Assembly (NCBI GenBank): GCA_011176655.1
Contig: DUEB01000020.1
Span: forward strand, 1 to 16,068
Source of the DNA: Dehalococcoidia bacterium
GTDB lineage: Bacteria > Chloroflexota > Dehalococcoidia > Dehalococcoidales > UBA5760
Reading direction: 5' to 3'
DNA length: 16,068 nucleotides
Shown here one piece after another: positions 13,532 through 16,068 of this stretch. How positions within the stretch are numbered: position 1 is the first letter of the stretch; each line of letters begins with the position of its first letter. The notes under the pieces are model-generated. The model was not told the DNA's origin, did not search any database, and saw only the letters and a list, made by a program, of their open reading frames with translations. Position numbers and translations under genes: made by a program.

Positions 13532-14062
13532 GTGGCGGATTTGGCAAGCAGAATAGACCCGGACGAGCTGGTGCTCAGTGATAAGCTGATTTATCTTAAC
13601 CGTGTCTCCAAGGTGATGAAGGGGGGTAAGCGCCTCAGTTTCAGTGCCTTGGTGGTGACCGGTGATGGTAACGGGCATGTCGGCATCGGTCAGGGTAAGG
13701 CTAAAGAGGTGCCGGTGGCAATCAATAAGGCCGGTGCCGATGCCAAGAAGAACCTGGTCAGGGTGCCCTTGTCAAGGTCTACCATTCCTCACGAAATAAC
13801 GGTCAAACTCGGTGCCGCCAGGGTACTATTGAGGCCGGCAGCGCCGGGGACGGGTATTATTGCCGGGAGCAGTATCCGAATGGTGATGGAGGCGGCGGGC
13901 ATTAAGGATGTGCTCACCAAGTCGCTGGGCAGCTCTAACAAGGTCAATATGGCCAAGGCGACCATACTGGCTCTCCGGCGGCTTAGGGACCCGAAGGAGG
14001 CGCTGGCGAAGCGTAAGCCAAAGCCGGTCTCGGAGACTGGGGAGGTGGCGAGCCGTGGCTAG
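13532..14062 (+). CDS. rpsE: 30S ribosomal protein S5
   Basis: A 176-residue S5, involved in decoding fidelity and the mRNA entry channel. Recognised segments are [20 protein letters not shown] (19-38, the loop hit by spectinomycin-resistance mutations in other bacteria), [20 protein letters not shown] (42-61), and [21 protein letters not shown] (108-128) with [11 protein letters not shown]. The tail after KEALAKRK is a variable Pro/Lys-rich extension. The start is GTG 13532; AGGAAAGGTGG (13510-13520) is a rather distant ribosome-binding site. rpmD overlaps its last 8 nt. Confidence 0.96.
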   Translation: MADLASRIDPDELVLSDKLIYLNRVSKVMKGGKRLSFSALVVTGDGNGHVGIGQGKAKEVPVAINKAGADAKKNLVRVPLSRSTIPHEITVKLGAARVLLRPAAPGTGIIAGSSIRMVMEAAGIKDVLTKSLGSSNKVNMAKATILALRRLRDPKEALAKRKPKPVSETGEVASRG

Positions 14063-14240
14063 GCTTGGTGTCGTTTGGGTCAAGAGCGGTATCGGCTACG
14101 ACCGGACTCAGAAGAGGACGTTAAGGGCCCTTGGGCTGCATCGCCTGAACCAGAGGGTTGTCCATGACGACTGTGCCTCGGTCAGGGGGATGATTAATAA
14201 GGTGAAACATCTGGTAAAGGTGGAGGTAGCAGGCTCGTGA
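14055..14240 (+). CDS. rpmD: 50S ribosomal protein L30
   Basis: A 61-residue L30. From GTG 14055 it reads [20 protein letters not shown] and then [20 protein letters not shown] and [14 protein letters not shown], the complete L30 pattern. The frame is open for almost 150 nt upstream inside rpsE, but the family start and GGAGGTGGCGA (about 14041-14051) fix the GTG. It overlaps rpsE by 8 nt, and its TGA overlaps the rplO start as GTGA. L30 is absent in some lineages, so its presence is a modest taxonomic marker. Confidence 0.95.
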   Translation: MARLGVVWVKSGIGYDRTQKRTLRALGLHRLNQRVVHDDCASVRGMINKVKHLVKVEVAGS

Positions 14241-14701
14241 GGCAGGACGAAATCTCTCCAGCCAGTGGCTCTAGAAAGAATAGGAAGCGGGTGGGTCGCG
14301 GTGATGGTAGCGGGCACGGCACCTACTGCGGACGGGGCGTTAAGGGGCAGAAGTCCCGCTCCGGCTTCAGCAGGAAGCGCGGCTTTGAGGGGGGGCAGCT
14401 ACCCCTGATTAAGCGCCTGCCGCGTAAGCGTGGCTTCACCAATATCTTCAGGACGGAGTACAGCCTGGTTAATGTCGAGGCGCTCAACCGATTTGAGGCG
14501 GGGAGCGAGGTCACTCCGGACAGACTGGTTGAGGCCGGGGTGGTGAAGTCGCTAAGTCGCCCGATTAAAATTCTGGCGCGGGGGGACCTCGGTCATCCCC
14601 TGTCAGTAAAGGCAAACAGGTTCTCCGCTGCCGCTAGAGCCAAGATTGAGGCGGCGGGGGGCACCGTGGAGGAGATGGGACATGCGGCAGAGTCAAGCTG
14701 A
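14237..14701 (+). CDS. rplO: 50S ribosomal protein L15
   Basis: A 154-residue L15, a late-assembly protein of the large subunit. The N-terminal glycine/arginine-rich signature is [19 protein letters not shown] (10-28), then [26 protein letters not shown] and [11 protein letters not shown]. The C-terminal domain contains VEAGVVKSL and [19 protein letters not shown]. The start is GTG 14237, overlapping the rpmD stop. GGTGGAGGTAGC upstream is a strong ribosome-binding region. Its last codons contain a GGAGGAG that could serve secY. Confidence 0.96.
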   Translation: MRQDEISPASGSRKNRKRVGRGDGSGHGTYCGRGVKGQKSRSGFSRKRGFEGGQLPLIKRLPRKRGFTNIFRTEYSLVNVEALNRFEAGSEVTPDRLVEAGVVKSLSRPIKILARGDLGHPLSVKANRFSAAARAKIEAAGGTVEEMGHAAESS

Positions 14702-16055
14702 CTCGGCGCTGGCGCCGCAACCCAGAGCCAGACGGCCGGGGCAGGGAGGAAGGTCAACCAGACCGCGACTCTTGCAGGCAATGTTAGATGCTTTTCGTCT
14801 GCCTGACTTGAGGCATCGCATCCTCTTCACCGTCGGCTTACTGGTGGTCTTTCGTTTTGTGGCCCACGTGCCCCTGCCCGGGGTGGATACGGCTGCCATG
14901 CAGCAGCTCTTTCAGAACATGCCGATACTGGGCATGCTCGACCTGTTTAGCGGCGGTGCCATGAGGCAGTTCAGCGTGGCTGCCATGGGGGTTTACCCCT
15001 ATATTACCGCTTCCATCATTATGATGCTCTTAACGCCGGTTATCCCCCGCCTCCAGGCCCTGTCCCAGGAGGGAGAGGCCGGGCGAAACCGGATTAATCA
15101 GATAACTCACTGGCTCACGGTGCCTCTGGCGGGTCTTCAGGGTTACGCGCAGATTGTAATATTGCAGCGGGCTGACCCTCCGGTGCTGGCCAGTACCGCC
15201 AACATGACCATCGCCACCATGGTTATTTCCATGATAGCCGGCACCATGTTCCTGGTCTGGCTGGGGGAACTGATTACCGAGAATGGTATCGGTAACGGGA
15301 TATCAATAATCATCTTCGGGGGTATTGTCGCCAAGTTCCCTGAGCTTATCGGACAGAGTTCTCTGGCGGTACAGGGAGGACAGGGCGCCGGTGTGACTGG
15401 TTATTTTGTAATAATCCTGATTGCGATTGTGGCTATAGTTGTCTTTACCGAGGCGCACCGGCGGATTCCGGTGCAGTATGCCAAGAGCGTTTTTCGGGGC
15501 GGTCGTATGTATCGGCAGGCGGGCTCGACCCATATCCCGCTGCGGGTAAATACCGCCGGGATGATACCGCTTATCTTTGCCATGTCAATCGTTATGTTCC
15601 CCGGCATGATTGCCAGCTATTTCGCGGCGCCAGCCGGGGCTGACCCCAATTTTGCTAACACGGTACAGAACCTGTTTAACTCCCAGGGAGGCTTGTATTG
15701 GGGGTTATTCTTTGTGCTGACGATGGCTTTTGCCTTCTTCTACACGATGGTAATCTTTCAGCAGCAGGACCTACCGGGGACATTGCAGCGCCAGGGCGGT
15801 TTTATCCCGGGCATCAGGCCGGGGAGGCATACCTCTGAGTATCTAAACCAGGTTATCAAACGTATTACCTGGGCGGGCGCCCTGTTTCTGGCGGTGGTGG
15901 GTATCGTGCCCTTTATCGCACAGAATGTAACCAATGTTCAGGTAATTCAGCTCTCCAGTATGGGCCTGATTATCGTGGTCGGGGTGGTGCTGGATACTAT
16001 GAAGCAGATAGAAGCCCAGCTCGTGATGCGCCGCTACGAAGGTTTTATAAAATGA
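14682..16055 (+). CDS. secY: Preprotein translocase subunit SecY
   Basis: SecY, the ten-helix channel of the Sec translocon in the inner membrane. The conserved core begins [20 protein letters not shown] at 14781. The first membrane helix is [20 protein letters not shown], followed by the plug-region [11 protein letters not shown], the [14 protein letters not shown] helix, loop [18 protein letters not shown] and the cytoplasmic [12 protein letters not shown]. Start choice is uncertain. ATG 14682 has GGAGGAG (14668-14674) at 7-nt spacing, overlaps rplO by 20 nt and gives 457 residues with an Arg-rich 33-residue extension. ATG 14781 (424 residues) and TTG 14772 fit the family length better but have only weak sites. 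Confidence 0.93.
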   Translation: MRQSQADSALAPQPRARRPGQGGRSTRPRLLQAMLDAFRLPDLRHRILFTVGLLVVFRFVAHVPLPGVDTAAMQQLFQNMPILGMLDLFSGGAMRQFSVAAMGVYPYITASIIMMLLTPVIPRLQALSQEGEAGRNRINQITHWLTVPLAGLQGYAQIVILQRADPPVLASTANMTIATMVISMIAGTMFLVWLGELITENGIGNGISIIIFGGIVAKFPELIGQSSLAVQGGQGAGVTGYFVIILIAIVAIVVFTEAHRRIPVQYAKSVFRGGRMYRQAGSTHIPLRVNTAGMIPLIFAMSIVMFPGMIASYFAAPAGADPNFANTVQNLFNSQGGLYWGLFFVLTMAFAFFYTMVIFQQQDLPGTLQRQGGFIPGIRPGRHTSEYLNQVIKRITWAGALFLAVVGIVPFIAQNVTNVQVIQLSSMGLIIVVGVVLDTMKQIEAQLVMRRYEGFIK

Positions 16056-16068
16056 TCGCGGGGTATAA
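16052..16068 (+). CDS. Start of next gene, cut by window end (possibly adenylate kinase)
   Basis: ATG 16052 overlaps the secY stop as ATGA, and GAAGGT lies about 10 nt upstream. Only five complete codons (MIAGY) are visible. In many bacteria adk follows secY in this operon, which makes adk a reasonable guess, but the residues shown are too few to identify it. Confidence 0.35.

Overview
The window is a bacterial chromosomal segment built almost entirely from the conserved str, S10 and spc ribosomal-protein clusters, with four small genes in front of them. Every supported gene reads on the + strand. The composition is moderately GC-rich. Gene content and protein style suggest Chloroflexota, perhaps close to Dehalococcoidia. 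The hints are an archaeal-type dUTPase, a double zinc-ribbon protein, a cyanobacterial-like RRM protein next to S21, a four-cysteine S14, and no tuf between fusA and rpsJ. This assignment is an inference from recalled family features, not from a search.

Layout. Bases 35-988 hold a two-zinc-ribbon protein, ribosomal protein S21 (rpsU) and a small RRM RNA-binding protein. A 359-base gap follows. It contains an intrinsic terminator (about 1142-1183), a possibly structured RNA, and a good promoter for the dUTPase-family gene at 1348-1863. A second sigma70-type promoter (1891-1919) and a leader of about 125 nt with two strong hairpins precede the long operon: rpsL, rpsG, fusA, rpsJ, rplC, rplD, rplW, rplB, rpsS, rplV, rpsC, rplP, rpmC, rpsQ, rplN, rplX, rplE, rpsN, rpsH, rplF, rplR, rpsE, rpmD, rplO and secY. 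The window ends just inside the next gene, whose ATG overlaps the secY stop.

How the genes work together. From 2049 onward the cluster encodes 23 ribosomal proteins, the translocation GTPase EF-G, and SecY, which receives nascent membrane and secreted proteins from the ribosome. The genes are packed tightly or overlap (4 to 41 nt), which suggests one or a few long transcripts with translational coupling. Twelve of the 29 complete genes appear to start with GTG or TTG.

The gene order is ordinary. The unusual features are a four-copy 69-bp in-frame repeat giving S3 a long Lys/Ala/Glu tail, mini-ORFs that fill several intergenic gaps and end on the next start codon, a natural Arg at the S12 position where Lys-to-Arg gives streptomycin resistance elsewhere, the structured rpsL leader, the missing tuf, and the structured terminator-bearing gap at 989-1183. 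I found no new defence, mobile or metabolic system. There are no rRNA or tRNA genes, insertion sequences or CRISPR arrays.
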